Of a stretch of DNA of 63,216 nucleotides, positions 55,121 through 62,908 are shown one piece after another. The position numbers and the translations under genes are program-made. Origin of the DNA: Marmoricola sp. (GTDB lineage Bacteria; Actinomycetota; Actinomycetes; Propionibacteriales; Nocardioidaceae); assembly GCA_025964775.1 (NCBI GenBank), contig JAOPYE010000042.1, positions 1 through 63,216 of the forward strand. Reading direction: 5' to 3'. The notes beneath the pieces are model-generated. The model did not search any database. It was not told where the DNA came from and saw only the letters and a list, made by a program, of their open reading frames with translations. The stretch's first letter is position 1; each line of letters opens with the position of its first letter.

Positions 55121-56515
55121 TCACCAGCAGGGCGGGTGCCGATCGATCCACGGAGCCGCGTCCTCGACCTGGGCGGCGAGCGACAGCACCAGGTCCTCAC
55201 GCCCGGGGGCAGCCGCGAGCATCACTCCGACGGGCAGCCCGGACGCCGTCCGGCCCAGCGGCAGGGAGATCGCGGGGCTCCCGGTCACGTTCCACATCGA
55301 GGTCCACGGCGTGAACCGCTTCTGCGCCTCGAAGTCTGCCGACGGGTCGGCGTCGTTGCGCAGTGCGCCGATCGGCAGCGGCGGTTGGGCCAGGGTCGGG
55401 GTCAGGATCACGTCGTACGGCGCGAGGGTGGTCAGCGTCCTCGCGGCGATCCGGCGCAGCTCGCCGAGCGCGAGCCCGAACGCAGGCCCGCCCACCTCTT
55501 CCCCGAGCCCACCGAGCCACCGGGTGAGCGGGCGCAGCTGCCCGCGGGCGGCCTCGTCGAGGTTGACCGTGGACAGCCCGGTCAGCACGGCCCAGCAGGT
55601 CTCGAAGACCTGCACGGCATCGCGCGGCATCGGCGGGTCGATGTCGATCACCTCATGACCGAGCGCCTCGAGCAGCCGGCTCGCGTCGTCCCAGGCCGCC
55701 AGGCACGCGGGATCGACGTCCGCCTCGGCGATCACCGGCACCGCGAACCGGGCGACCCGCAGACGGCTCGGAGAGTTCTCGCAGGCCGAGAGGAACGAGG
55801 CCTCCGATTCTGGTGCCCAGAACGGGTCGCCGACCGCACGGCCTGCCATCACGTCCAGGAACGCCGCGGCATCACGAACGGTGCGCGCGAGCGGCCCGGC
55901 CGTTGCCAGGCCGGTGATCTCGCCGTACATCGGAGCCCCGGAGATCCGGCCGCGGGTCGGCTTGAGGCCGACGATCCCGCAACAGCTCGCCGGGATCCTG
56001 ATCGAGCCACCGCCGTCCGAGCCCTGGGCCAGCGCGACCAGCCCGCCGGCGACTGCCGCCGCAGCCCCACCGCTGGAGCCGCCGGCCATCCGGGTGGTGT
56101 CCCACGGCGTCACCGCAGTCCCGGCGACGTCGGACTCGGTGTAGCACGGCGACCCGAACTCGGGGGTGTTGGTCTTGCCCAGGCTGATCAGCCCTGCTGC
56201 CTCGATCCGCAGTACGAGCTCGTCGCTGACCTCGGGCACGTACTCGGCGAAAAGGGCCGAGCCGAACGTGGTCCGCACCCCGGCGGTCGCATTCAGGTCC
56301 TTGATCGCCGTCGGTACGCCGGCCAACGGACCCTCCCCGGTCACCGATCGAGCCTGGGCCCGGGCGAGATCACCGGTGAGCGTGACGAACGCGCCGAGCG
56401 AGGTGAGTCGCTCGGCGCGTTCCAGGTAGTGCTCGACCAGCTCGGCAGACGATGTCGCTCCGGACGCAATGGCCGCGCCCTGCTCGAGGGCGGTCAGGTC
56501 GTGGAGTTCACTCAC
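55121..56515 (-). CDS. Amidase signature family enzyme
   Basis: 464 aa from a GTG; TAGCCT lies 6 nt upstream, again a leaderless pattern. Ser-cisSer-Lys triad: Lys in VPTAIKDLNATAG, cis-Ser and neighbours in TRMAGGSSGGAAAAVAGGL, and nucleophile Ser in GSDGGGSIRIPAS. The C-terminal half (PYDVILTPTLAQPPLPIG) is typical. The amide substrate is unknown; no gatB or gatC lies nearby, so it is not GatA of tRNA amidation. Confidence 0.92.
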   Translation of the reverse strand: MSELHDLTALEQGAAIASGATSSAELVEHYLERAERLTSLGAFVTLTGDLARAQARSVTGEGPLAGVPTAIKDLNATAGVRTTFGSALFAEYVPEVSDELVLRIEAAGLISLGKTNTPEFGSPCYTESDVAGTAVTPWDTTRMAGGSSGGAAAAVAGGLVALAQGSDGGGSIRIPASCCGIVGLKPTRGRISGAPMYGEITGLATAGPLARTVRDAAAFLDVMAGRAVGDPFWAPESEASFLSACENSPSRLRVARFAVPVIAEADVDPACLAAWDDASRLLEALGHEVIDIDPPMPRDAVQVFETCWAVLTGLSTVNLDEAARGQLRPLTRWLGGLGEEVGGPAFGLALGELRRIAARTLTTLAPYDVILTPTLAQPPLPIGALRNDADPSADFEAQKRFTPWTSMWNVTGSPAISLPLGRTASGLPVGVMLAAAPGREDLVLSLAAQVEDAAPWIDRHPPCW

Positions 56516-56534
56516 GACTCGAGGCTAGCGAGCC

Positions 56535-57077
56535 TCAGGCTGCGGAGGCCTCCGGCTCGTAGTCGACCAGCGTCTCCAGGGCGCCGCGCAGGCGGGCCTG
56601 CACCTCGGGGTCAGCGAGCACGTCGACGTTGATCGAGGACTGCGACAGGGTGACGTCCTCGACGACCACGGCGCCGGCGATCTTCGCGGACAGTGCGGCG
56701 TGCTCGTGAGCCCACTTGCCGCCGTACGGGGTCGGGGTGACGCCGATGACACCGAACGGCTTGCCGGCGATCGCGCCGGCACCGTACGGGCGCGAGAGCC
56801 AGTCGATCGCATTGTTCAGCACAGCCGGCATCGTGGCGTTGTACTCGGGCGTGACGACGAGCACCCGGTCAGCCGCGCTGACCTGCTCGCGGATCGAGGT
56901 GGCAGCGGCCGGTGCGGTCGGACCGTCGATGTCCTCGTTGTAGAACGGGACGTCGCCGAGTCCCTCGACGATCTGGATCTCGACTCCGTCGGGCGCCTGG
57001 CTGCGCAGCGACTCGGCCACCTGGCGGTTGACACTGTCGGCGCGAAGGCTGCCGACGAGAACGGCTACTCGGGTCAT
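56535..57077 (-). CDS. NADPH-dependent FMN reductase
   Basis: Flavodoxin-like reductase. 180 aa from an ATG with AGGAG upstream. VAVLVGSLRADSVNRQVAESL binds FMN phosphate; VVTPEYNATMPAVLNNAIDWLSRPYG is the family signature; GVIGVTPTPYGGKWAHEHA follows. Divergent from a TetR gene, which probably controls it. A role in quinone, azo or iron reduction is possible. Confidence 0.93.
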   Translation of the reverse strand: MTRVAVLVGSLRADSVNRQVAESLRSQAPDGVEIQIVEGLGDVPFYNEDIDGPTAPAAATSIREQVSAADRVLVVTPEYNATMPAVLNNAIDWLSRPYGAGAIAGKPFGVIGVTPTPYGGKWAHEHAALSAKIAGAVVVEDVTLSQSSINVDVLADPEVQARLRGALETLVDYEPEASAA

Positions 57078-57162
57078 GACTTGCTCCTGGAGGTGTGGGG
57101 AACTGCTTCACCTCGTCCAACCGGACCGTAGTCCGCTTTCATTCCCGGGGTCGGCGAATTCT

Positions 57163-57192
57163 TTCGGAACGTGCGAAGGCCCGCCCTAGAGT
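57163..57192 (+). promoter_or_regulatory. tetR promoter with palindromic operator over the -35
   Basis: TTCGGA and TAGAGT hexamers, 18-bp spacer; TAGAGT is 6 nt before the ATG. The imperfect palindrome TTCGGAACGTGCGAA (57163-57177) covers the -35. It lies between the divergent TetR and FMN reductase genes, fitting autorepression and control of the reductase. Confidence 0.5.
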
Positions 57193-57198
57193 GGCCAG

Positions 57199-57801
57199 AT
57201 GACCGAGCCCGAGCTGCTGCCGATCCTCGGGCAGCCGGCGCCCGAGCGCAGTGACGCGGCCCGCAACCGCGACGCGGTCATGTGCGCCGCCCAGCAGCTG
57301 GTGAGCCGTTGCGGGGTCGAGGCCGTGACGATGGATGCGGTCGCCGAAGCCGCCGGAGTCGGCAAGGGAACCGTGTTCCGCAGGTTCGGCAGCCGGGCCG
57401 GCCTGATGGCACGCCTGCTCGACGAGTCCGAGGCAGCCTGGCAGGACGCCGTGATCAGCGGGCCGCCCCCGCTCGGGCCGGGCGCCTCGCCGCGGGAACG
57501 CCTGCTCGCCTTCGGGCGCTCGCGACTGACCTCGAACCTCGATCGCGCCGACCTGCTCATCGCGGCCTCCGGAGTTGAGACCGCCCGCAGCTATGCGGCG
57601 TACTCGTTCACGGCGATGCACGTGCGCTACCTGCTCGGCGAGCTCGGCGTGCGCGGCGACATCGCCCTGCTCGCCACGGCGCTGCTCGCGCCCCTCGAGG
57701 TACCGATCCTGCGTCAGCAGGTCGACGTCGAGCACATGGACGTCGACCGGATCCTGGCCGGCTGGGAAGACCTCGTGAACCGGATCCTCGGGCCGCGATA
57801 G
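57199..57801 (+). CDS. TetR family transcriptional regulator
   Basis: 200 aa. HTH at about 22-68: RDAVMCAAQQLVSRCGVEAVTMD, then VAEAAGVGKGTVFRRFGSRAGLM. The C-terminal domain has no signature I can name. It is divergent from the FMN reductase and likely autoregulated. Its last codon and stop form one arm of the 17-bp inverted repeat that follows. Confidence 0.92.
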   Translation: MTEPELLPILGQPAPERSDAARNRDAVMCAAQQLVSRCGVEAVTMDAVAEAAGVGKGTVFRRFGSRAGLMARLLDESEAAWQDAVISGPPPLGPGASPRERLLAFGRSRLTSNLDRADLLIAASGVETARSYAAYSFTAMHVRYLLGELGVRGDIALLATALLAPLEVPILRQQVDVEHMDVDRILAGWEDLVNRILGPR

Positions 57802-57860
57802 TCCGGCACGTTCTGGCCCCTGGCGCCGCGTTTGAAGGGCGAAAACGTGCCGGATTATCG
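57796..57860. terminator. 17-bp inverted repeat between tetR and cimA
   Basis: The arms 57796-57812 and 57844-57860 (CGATAGTCCGGCACGTT and AACGTGCCGGATTATCG) pair over 17 bp with one G-T wobble; the loop is 31 nt. The left arm starts inside the tetR stop region; the right arm ends 4 nt before the cimA stop. It can terminate both convergent genes, or may be a palindromic repeat. Confidence 0.7.
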
Positions 57861-57864
57861 CGTC

Positions 57865-59439
57865 TCAGGCCTTGTGACGGCGCAGGCCGAACGTGAGCCC
57901 GTCGATCAGGGCCTCCCACGAAGCCTCGATGACGTTGTGGCCGACCCCGACCGTCACCCACGACGACTCGCCGTCTGAGGTCTCGATCAGGACGCGCGTG
58001 ATCGCGTCGGTGCCGTGTCCGTGGTCGACGATCCGGACCTTGTAGTCGATGAGCTCGAACCGGACGACCTCCGGGTAGAGCCGCTCGATCGCCTGGCGCA
58101 ACGCGTGGTCGAGTGCGTTGACCGGGCCGTTGCCCGCGCCGGTCATCTCCAGCAGGTCGCCGCCAGCGGTGAGCTTGACCGTCGCCTCGGATCCCGCCTC
58201 GGCACCGGGCGAGGAGTCGGTGACCACCCGCCAGGAGTCGACCTCGAAGTAGGAGGGCCGGACGCCGTCGACCGCCTCGGCCAGCAGCAGCTCGAAGGAC
58301 GCATCGGCGGCGTCGAAGGTGTAGCCGCGCTGTTCCATCTCCTTGACCCGAGCGGTCACGGAGACGATGACGTCGGTACCGAGCTCGAACCCCAGCTCGC
58401 GACCCTTGAGCTCGATCGAGGCACGACCCGCCATGTCGGAGACGAGCAGCCGCATGTCGTTGCCGATGCCCTCGGGGTCCATGTGCTGGTAGAGATTCGG
58501 GTCGACCTTGATCGCGCTGGCGTGCAGGCCGGCCTTGTGCGCGAACGCCGAGACGCCGACGTAGGGCTGGCGCGAGGACGGCGGCACGTTGGTGACCTCG
58601 GCCACCGCGTGCGCGATCCGGGTCGCCTCGCGCAGGAGCCCGGCCGGCAGGACCTGCAGGTCCAGCTTCAGCTCCAGGTTCGCCACGACGTTGATCAGGT
58701 CGGCGTTGCCGGTGCGCTCGCCGTACCCGTTGATGCAGCCCTGGACATGCGTGGCCCCGGCGTCGACCGCGGCGAGGCTGTTCGCGACCGCGCAGCCGGT
58801 GTCGTTGTGCGCGTGGATGCCGATCCGCCCGCCCGTGGTGGAGACGACGTCGTGCACCACGTCGCTGACCCAGTTCGGCAGCATCCCGCCGTTGGTGTCG
58901 CACAGCGCCGCCACCTCGGCCCCGGCCTCGAAGGCGGTCCGCAGGACCTCGAGGGCGTAGTCCCGGTTGGCGCGGTAGCCGTTGAAGAAGTGCTCGGCGT
59001 CGAGGAAGACCCGCTGGCCCTCGGCCGTCAGGTGCTCGACAGTGTCGCGCACCATCGCGAGGTTCTCCGCCAGCGTGGTGCGCAACGCGAGCTCGACGTG
59101 CCGGTCGTGCGACTTGGCCACCAGGGTGACCACGCTCGCGCCCGACTCCCGCAGGGCCGCGATCAGGGGGTCGTCCGCAGCGTTCCCGCCCGCGCGGCGG
59201 GTCGCACCGAACGCCGCCAGCTGGGCGTGCTGCAGGGTCAGCTCCTCGCGAGCCTTGGCGAAGAACTCGGTGTCCTTCGGGTTGGCACCCGGCCAGCCGC
59301 CCTCGATGAAGCCGACCCCGAGCCCGTCGATGTGCCGCGCGATCGCGAGCTTGTCCGCCACGGAGAGGTTGAGCCCCTCCTGCTGGGCACCGTCGCGCAG
59401 CGTGGTGTCGTAGACGTGGAACGCGTCTCGGCTGGTCAT
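57865..59439 (-). CDS. cimA: Citramalate synthase
   Basis: Condenses pyruvate and acetyl-CoA to citramalate, a threonine-independent route to isoleucine. 524 aa, CimA length rather than LeuA. HMGL-like TIM barrel: VYDTTLRDGAQQEGLNLSVA, FIEGGWPGANPKDTEFF, GIHAHNDTGCAVANSLAAVD, NGYGERTGNADLINVVANL. The C-terminal LeuA dimer domain starts near 390 for feedback control by isoleucine. AAGGA lies 9 nt before the ATG. The upstream leader peptide and terminator form an attenuator. Confidence 0.94.
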   Translation of the reverse strand: MTSRDAFHVYDTTLRDGAQQEGLNLSVADKLAIARHIDGLGVGFIEGGWPGANPKDTEFFAKAREELTLQHAQLAAFGATRRAGGNAADDPLIAALRESGASVVTLVAKSHDRHVELALRTTLAENLAMVRDTVEHLTAEGQRVFLDAEHFFNGYRANRDYALEVLRTAFEAGAEVAALCDTNGGMLPNWVSDVVHDVVSTTGGRIGIHAHNDTGCAVANSLAAVDAGATHVQGCINGYGERTGNADLINVVANLELKLDLQVLPAGLLREATRIAHAVAEVTNVPPSSRQPYVGVSAFAHKAGLHASAIKVDPNLYQHMDPEGIGNDMRLLVSDMAGRASIELKGRELGFELGTDVIVSVTARVKEMEQRGYTFDAADASFELLLAEAVDGVRPSYFEVDSWRVVTDSSPGAEAGSEATVKLTAGGDLLEMTGAGNGPVNALDHALRQAIERLYPEVVRFELIDYKVRIVDHGHGTDAITRVLIETSDGESSWVTVGVGHNVIEASWEALIDGLTFGLRRHKA

Positions 59440-59526
59440 CTGGGCAAATCCTTAGAGTCTGTGGGCGGCCGGGGGTCCAGCCGGCAAGTCTGCTGGCACC
59501 GTTTGTCGGTGCCGGGGGTGGCAAAG

Positions 59527-59554
59527 AAAAAACCTCCCGTTGGGACGAGAGGTT
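59527..59554 (-). terminator. Attenuator terminator in the cimA leader
   Basis: On the minus strand AACCTCTCG (59554-59546) and CGGGAGGTT (59539-59531) form a 9-bp stem with a 6-nt loop, followed by TTTT then CTTT. It is a complete intrinsic terminator located about 40 nt after the leader peptide stop and 90 nt before cimA, one of the few with a T-run in this window. Confidence 0.88.
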
Positions 59555-59592
59555 GGCGCGGCGGGCCCGGGTGTTCGAACGTGGCCGACGCG

Positions 59593-59622
59593 CTAGACGA
59601 TAATGATGGTTGCTGCGTGCAC
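59593..59622 (-). CDS. cimA leader peptide (attenuator control peptide)
   Basis: Nine codons from GTG at 59622 to TAG: MHAATIIIV. Three Ile codons and one Val codon stand just before the stop, so the ribosome would stall there when charged tRNA-Ile or tRNA-Val is scarce. A CACACT hexamer lies 6 nt before the GTG, suggesting a leaderless start. Together with the terminator downstream it is a classic transcription attenuator for a branched-chain amino-acid gene. The peptide itself probably has no other role. Confidence 0.82.
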   Translation of the reverse strand: MHAATIIIV

Positions 59623-59672
59623 GTTCCGAGTGTGCCACACCGACCCGTCCGGCGTCCCTGGAGGCCCACTCA

Positions 59673-60497
59673 ATGACCCGCACACTCGTCCTCGGTGGAG
59701 GTGGCGTCACCGGCGTGGCCTGGGAGCTCGGCGTCCTGGAGGGCTTGCGCTGTGCCGGCATCGATCTGGGCGACGCGGACACCATCATCGGCACGTCGGC
59801 AGGGTCGGTCGTCGGAACCCGGATCACGACCGGGTCCCTCGAGACCGCCTACGCCGACCAGCTCCTCCCCGCCACCGGCGAGCTGGCCGCCGAGCTGAGC
59901 CCCACGACCCTGATCAAGCTCGGCGTGATGCTGGCGCGCTCCGGTGACCAGTCCTCCACGTGGAAGCGGGTGGGCGCGGCGGCACTGACGGCGCATCCCG
60001 AGTCCTCCGACGCACGCAGGGACGTGATCCGCTCGCGGATCGGTGATCCTGACTGGCCCGACCGGGACCTGCGCATCACGGCGATCGACGTGGACCGGGG
60101 TGAGTTCGTCGTCTTCGACCGCACCTCGGACGTCGCCCTGCTCGATGCCGTCGCCGCCAGTTGCGCCGTACCGCTGGTCTGGCCACCGGTGTCGATCAAC
60201 GGCACCACCTACATCGACGGGGGCGCTCGATCGGGGGCCAACGCCGACCTTGCCCGAGGTGCCGACGTAGTCGTCGTCCTGGCGCCGATGACGGTCGCAC
60301 TGTCGCCCGAGCACGAGATCTCCCGGCAGCTCGAACGCACCGGCGCGAGGCGCACCCTGGCAATCAGTCCGGATCCGACCGCGGTCGAGGACATGGGCAC
60401 CAACGCGCTGGATCCGGCGCGCAGGCAGGAGTCCGCCCGCACCGGGTTGCGCCAGGGCGCTCTGCTCGCCGACGACGTCGCGGCGGTGTGGCGCTGA
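59673..60497 (+). CDS. Patatin-like phospholipase
   Basis: 274 aa from an ATG with GGAGG 11 nt upstream. The oxyanion loop is LVLGGGGVTGVAWELG, the nucleophile Ser is in IIGTSAGSVVGTR and the catalytic Asp is in YIDGGARSGANADLA. Predicted soluble, with no signal peptide. Lipid acyl hydrolase of unknown substrate. Divergent from cimA and convergent with ilvE (3 nt). Confidence 0.92.
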   Translation: MTRTLVLGGGGVTGVAWELGVLEGLRCAGIDLGDADTIIGTSAGSVVGTRITTGSLETAYADQLLPATGELAAELSPTTLIKLGVMLARSGDQSSTWKRVGAAALTAHPESSDARRDVIRSRIGDPDWPDRDLRITAIDVDRGEFVVFDRTSDVALLDAVAASCAVPLVWPPVSINGTTYIDGGARSGANADLARGADVVVVLAPMTVALSPEHEISRQLERTGARRTLAISPDPTAVEDMGTNALDPARRQESARTGLRQGALLADDVAAVWR

Positions 60498-60500
60498 GCC

Positions 60501-61583
60501 TCAGACGACCTGGTGCATCCAGCCGAACTCGTCGTCGGTCCGGCCGTACTGGATGTCGACCAGGGACTGACGCAGCTCCTGGGTGAGGGCACCGGTCTCG
60601 GTCGACCCCTGGACCTCCCCACCGGCCCACTTCAGGGTGCCGACCGGGGTGACGACGGCGGCAGTGCCACAGGCGAAGACCTCGGTGATGTCCCCTGATG
60701 CGACCCCGTCGCGCCACTCGTCGATCGAGATCTTGCGCTCCTCGACGTCGTGGCCGGCCTTGTGCGCCAGCTCGATGATCGCCGACCGGGTGATGCCCTC
60801 GAGGATGGTGCCCGTCTCCGGCGTGACGATGTGGCCGTCGGCGTAGACGAAGTACATGTTCATCCCGCCGAGCTCCTCGACGTACCGTCCCTCGGCGGCA
60901 TCGAGGAAGACAACCTGGTCGCAGCCCTGGCCGATGGCCTCCTGCTGCGCGACCAGCGAGCTGGCGTAGTTGCCGCCGGTCTTCGCCGCACCCATGCCGC
61001 CGCGGCCCGCGCGGGTGTACTCCTCGGTGAGCCAGAGGGTCAGCGGCTTGACGCCGCCCTTGAAGTACGCACCCGCCGGCGAGGCGATCACCATGAAGGT
61101 GACGTGCTGGGAGGGCCGTACGCCGAGGAACGCCTCGGTCGCGATCATGAACGGTCGCAGGTAGAGACTCTTCTCGGAGCCGGCCTCCGCGACCCAGCGC
61201 TGGTCGACCTCGACCAGCGCGTCGACGGCCTGCACGAAGTCCTCGGGCTCCAGGACGGGGAGGGCGAGTCGGTGCGAGGAACGCTTCATCCGGGCCGCGT
61301 TCTCACCGGGCCGGAAGGTCCACACCGACCCGTCGGCGTGACGGTAGGCCTTCATGCCCTCGAAGGTCTCCTGTGCGTAGTGCAGGACTGCCGTGGCCGG
61401 GTCCAGCGTCAACGGCCCGTACGCCGTGATCCGGGCGGCGTGCCAGCCCTTCTCCGGCGTCCACTCCACGGTGAACATGTGGTCGGTGAAGTACGTCCCG
61501 AAGCCAGGATCGGCCAGGATCTCGGCCACCTCGTCGGCAGTGCGCGGGTGGGCAGATCCGACGATCGAAATGTCCAAAGTCAT
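60501..61583 (-). CDS. ilvE: Branched-chain amino-acid aminotransferase
   Basis: Last step of Leu, Ile and Val synthesis. 360 aa, fold type IV PLP enzyme. HYAQETFEGMKAYRHADGSV, the PLP Lys in GMGAAKTGGNYASSL, DAAEGRYVEELGGMNMYFVY and EVFACGTAAVVTPVG are all present. The -10 hexamer ends 6 nt before the ATG, so a leaderless mRNA is expected. It lies near leuB and cimA, all on the minus strand. Confidence 0.97.
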   Translation of the reverse strand: MTLDISIVGSAHPRTADEVAEILADPGFGTYFTDHMFTVEWTPEKGWHAARITAYGPLTLDPATAVLHYAQETFEGMKAYRHADGSVWTFRPGENAARMKRSSHRLALPVLEPEDFVQAVDALVEVDQRWVAEAGSEKSLYLRPFMIATEAFLGVRPSQHVTFMVIASPAGAYFKGGVKPLTLWLTEEYTRAGRGGMGAAKTGGNYASSLVAQQEAIGQGCDQVVFLDAAEGRYVEELGGMNMYFVYADGHIVTPETGTILEGITRSAIIELAHKAGHDVEERKISIDEWRDGVASGDITEVFACGTAAVVTPVGTLKWAGGEVQGSTETGALTQELRQSLVDIQYGRTDDEFGWMHQVV

Positions 61584-61589
61584 GACTGC

Positions 61590-61617
61590 ACGTTATCTCT
61601 CTGAGTCGAAGGGTTAA
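61590..61617 (-). promoter_or_regulatory. ilvE promoter (leaderless)
   Basis: TTAACC and TAACGT hexamers with a 16-bp spacer; TAACGT ends 6 nt before the ilvE ATG. Confidence 0.55.
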
Positions 61618-61651
61618 CAGTCGCTCACCGGCCCGATTCGGGCCGAGTCCT

Positions 61652-61688
61652 GAGCTGCACCCCTGGGTCAGGGACCTCGGTGCAGCTC
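61652..61688 (-). terminator. Hairpin at the 3' end of leuB
   Basis: GAGCTGCACC (61652-61661) pairs with GGTGCAGCTC (61679-61688) perfectly, one more T-A pair can be added at the base, and CCTG/CAGG forms an inner stem. It overlaps the leuB stop codon. A second palindrome (CGGCCCGATTCGGGCCG, 61629-61645) lies just before the ilvE promoter. Confidence 0.65.
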
Positions 61689-62766
61689 AGCCGGCTACTC
61701 GCGCAGCGATGCGGTCGCCGATCTGGGGCGTGCTGAGGGCGGCACCGGGCTCACGCTCGGCAAGGTCGGCGATGACCGCGTCCTCGACCTGCTGCGCGGC
61801 TTCGCCGAGTCCTAGGTGGTCGAGCATCAGCGAGACCGACAGGATCGCTGCGGTCGGGTCCGCCTTCTGCTGCCCGGCGATGTCGGGGGCCGAGCCGTGC
61901 ACCGGCTCGAACATCGACGGTGTGGTGCGGTCCGGGTTGATGTTGCCGCTGGCCGCGAGGCCGATGCCACCGGTCACGGCAGCCGCCAGGTCGGTGATGA
62001 TGTCGCCGAACAGGTTGTCGGTGACGATCACGTCGAAGCGCGCGGGATCGGTGGTCATGAAGATCATCGCCGCGTCGATGTGCATGTAGTCGCAGGTCAC
62101 GTCCGGGTACTCGGCTGCGACGGACTGGAACAGGCGCCACCACACCGAGCCGGCGTTGACCAGCACGTTGGTCTTGTGGACCAGCGTCAGCTTCTTGCGA
62201 GGTCGGCGCTGGGCACGCGCGAAGGCGTCCCGTACGACGCGCTCGACCCCGAAGGCGGTGTTCACCGAGACCTCGGTGGCGACCTCGTGCGGCGTGCCGA
62301 CGCGCAGGGCGCCGCCGTTGCCGGTGTAGGGACCCTCGGTGCCCTCGCGTACGACGACGAAGTCGACGTCGCCGGGGTGCGCGAGCGGTGAGACCGACCC
62401 CGGGAAGATGCGCGAGGGGCGCAGGTTCACGTAGTGGTCGAGCTCGAAGCGCAGACGCAGCAGCAGGCCACGCTCGAGGATGCCGGGCGGCAGGTTCGGG
62501 TCGTTCGGCTTGCCACCGACCGCACCGAGCAGGATCACGTCGTGGTGGCGGATCTCCTCGAGCACGGAGTCGGGCAGGACCTCACCGGTCGCCAGGTAGC
62601 GCTCCGCGCCCAGGTCGTACCGCGTCGGCTCGAACTTCACGCTGGGCGGTGTCACCTGCTCGAGGACCTTGAGCGCCTCGGCAGTGACTTCGGTGCCGAT
62701 CCCGTCTCCCGGGATGACGGCAAGCTTGAACGACTGGGTGTTCCCCAGAGTGTCTGCAGAAGGCAT
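61687..62766 (-). CDS. leuB: 3-isopropylmalate dehydrogenase
   Basis: 359 aa from the ATG giving [24 protein letters not shown]; earlier in-frame codons overlap the small upstream gene region. [22 protein letters not shown], the substrate Arg region ([19 protein letters not shown]), and the signature [26 protein letters not shown] are complete. Leucine synthesis with leuC and leuD 16 kb away. Confidence 0.97.
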   Translation of the reverse strand: MPSADTLGNTQSFKLAVIPGDGIGTEVTAEALKVLEQVTPPSVKFEPTRYDLGAERYLATGEVLPDSVLEEIRHHDVILLGAVGGKPNDPNLPPGILERGLLLRLRFELDHYVNLRPSRIFPGSVSPLAHPGDVDFVVVREGTEGPYTGNGGALRVGTPHEVATEVSVNTAFGVERVVRDAFARAQRRPRKKLTLVHKTNVLVNAGSVWWRLFQSVAAEYPDVTCDYMHIDAAMIFMTTDPARFDVIVTDNLFGDIITDLAAAVTGGIGLAASGNINPDRTTPSMFEPVHGSAPDIAGQQKADPTAAILSVSLMLDHLGLGEAAQQVEDAVIADLAEREPGAALSTPQIGDRIAARVAG

Positions 62767-62776
62767 GCGGGCGATG

Positions 62777-62908
62777 TTAGTTGTCGTCCGGACGCGGACC
62801 GCCGTTGTCTCGCAGGTCAAGCGCGGCCTGGACGGCCTGGTTCGACGTCGGGCTCTCTGGGTCGTGCCGGGCCGGGCCCCATTCGGGATACATCTCGTAC
62901 ATGGTCAT
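62777..62908 (-). CDS. Tiny acidic protein upstream of leuB
   Basis: 43 aa from ATG 62908; AAGGA touches this ATG, so the next Met (62902), 41 aa, is the better start. [18 protein letters not shown] is followed by a Gln/Asp/Asn-rich end. It ends 10 nt before leuB and is on the same strand. Small proteins with MYEMYP starts occur in other actinobacteria (recalled only). Function unknown. Confidence 0.6.
   Translation of the reverse strand: MTMYEMYPEWGPARHDPESPTSNQAVQAALDLRDNGGPRPDDN

Noticed and set aside
55121..56515. Amidase as GatA of the tRNA amidotransferase
   Set aside because: No gatB or gatC nearby and the sequence is closer to general amidases; GatA cannot be supported.
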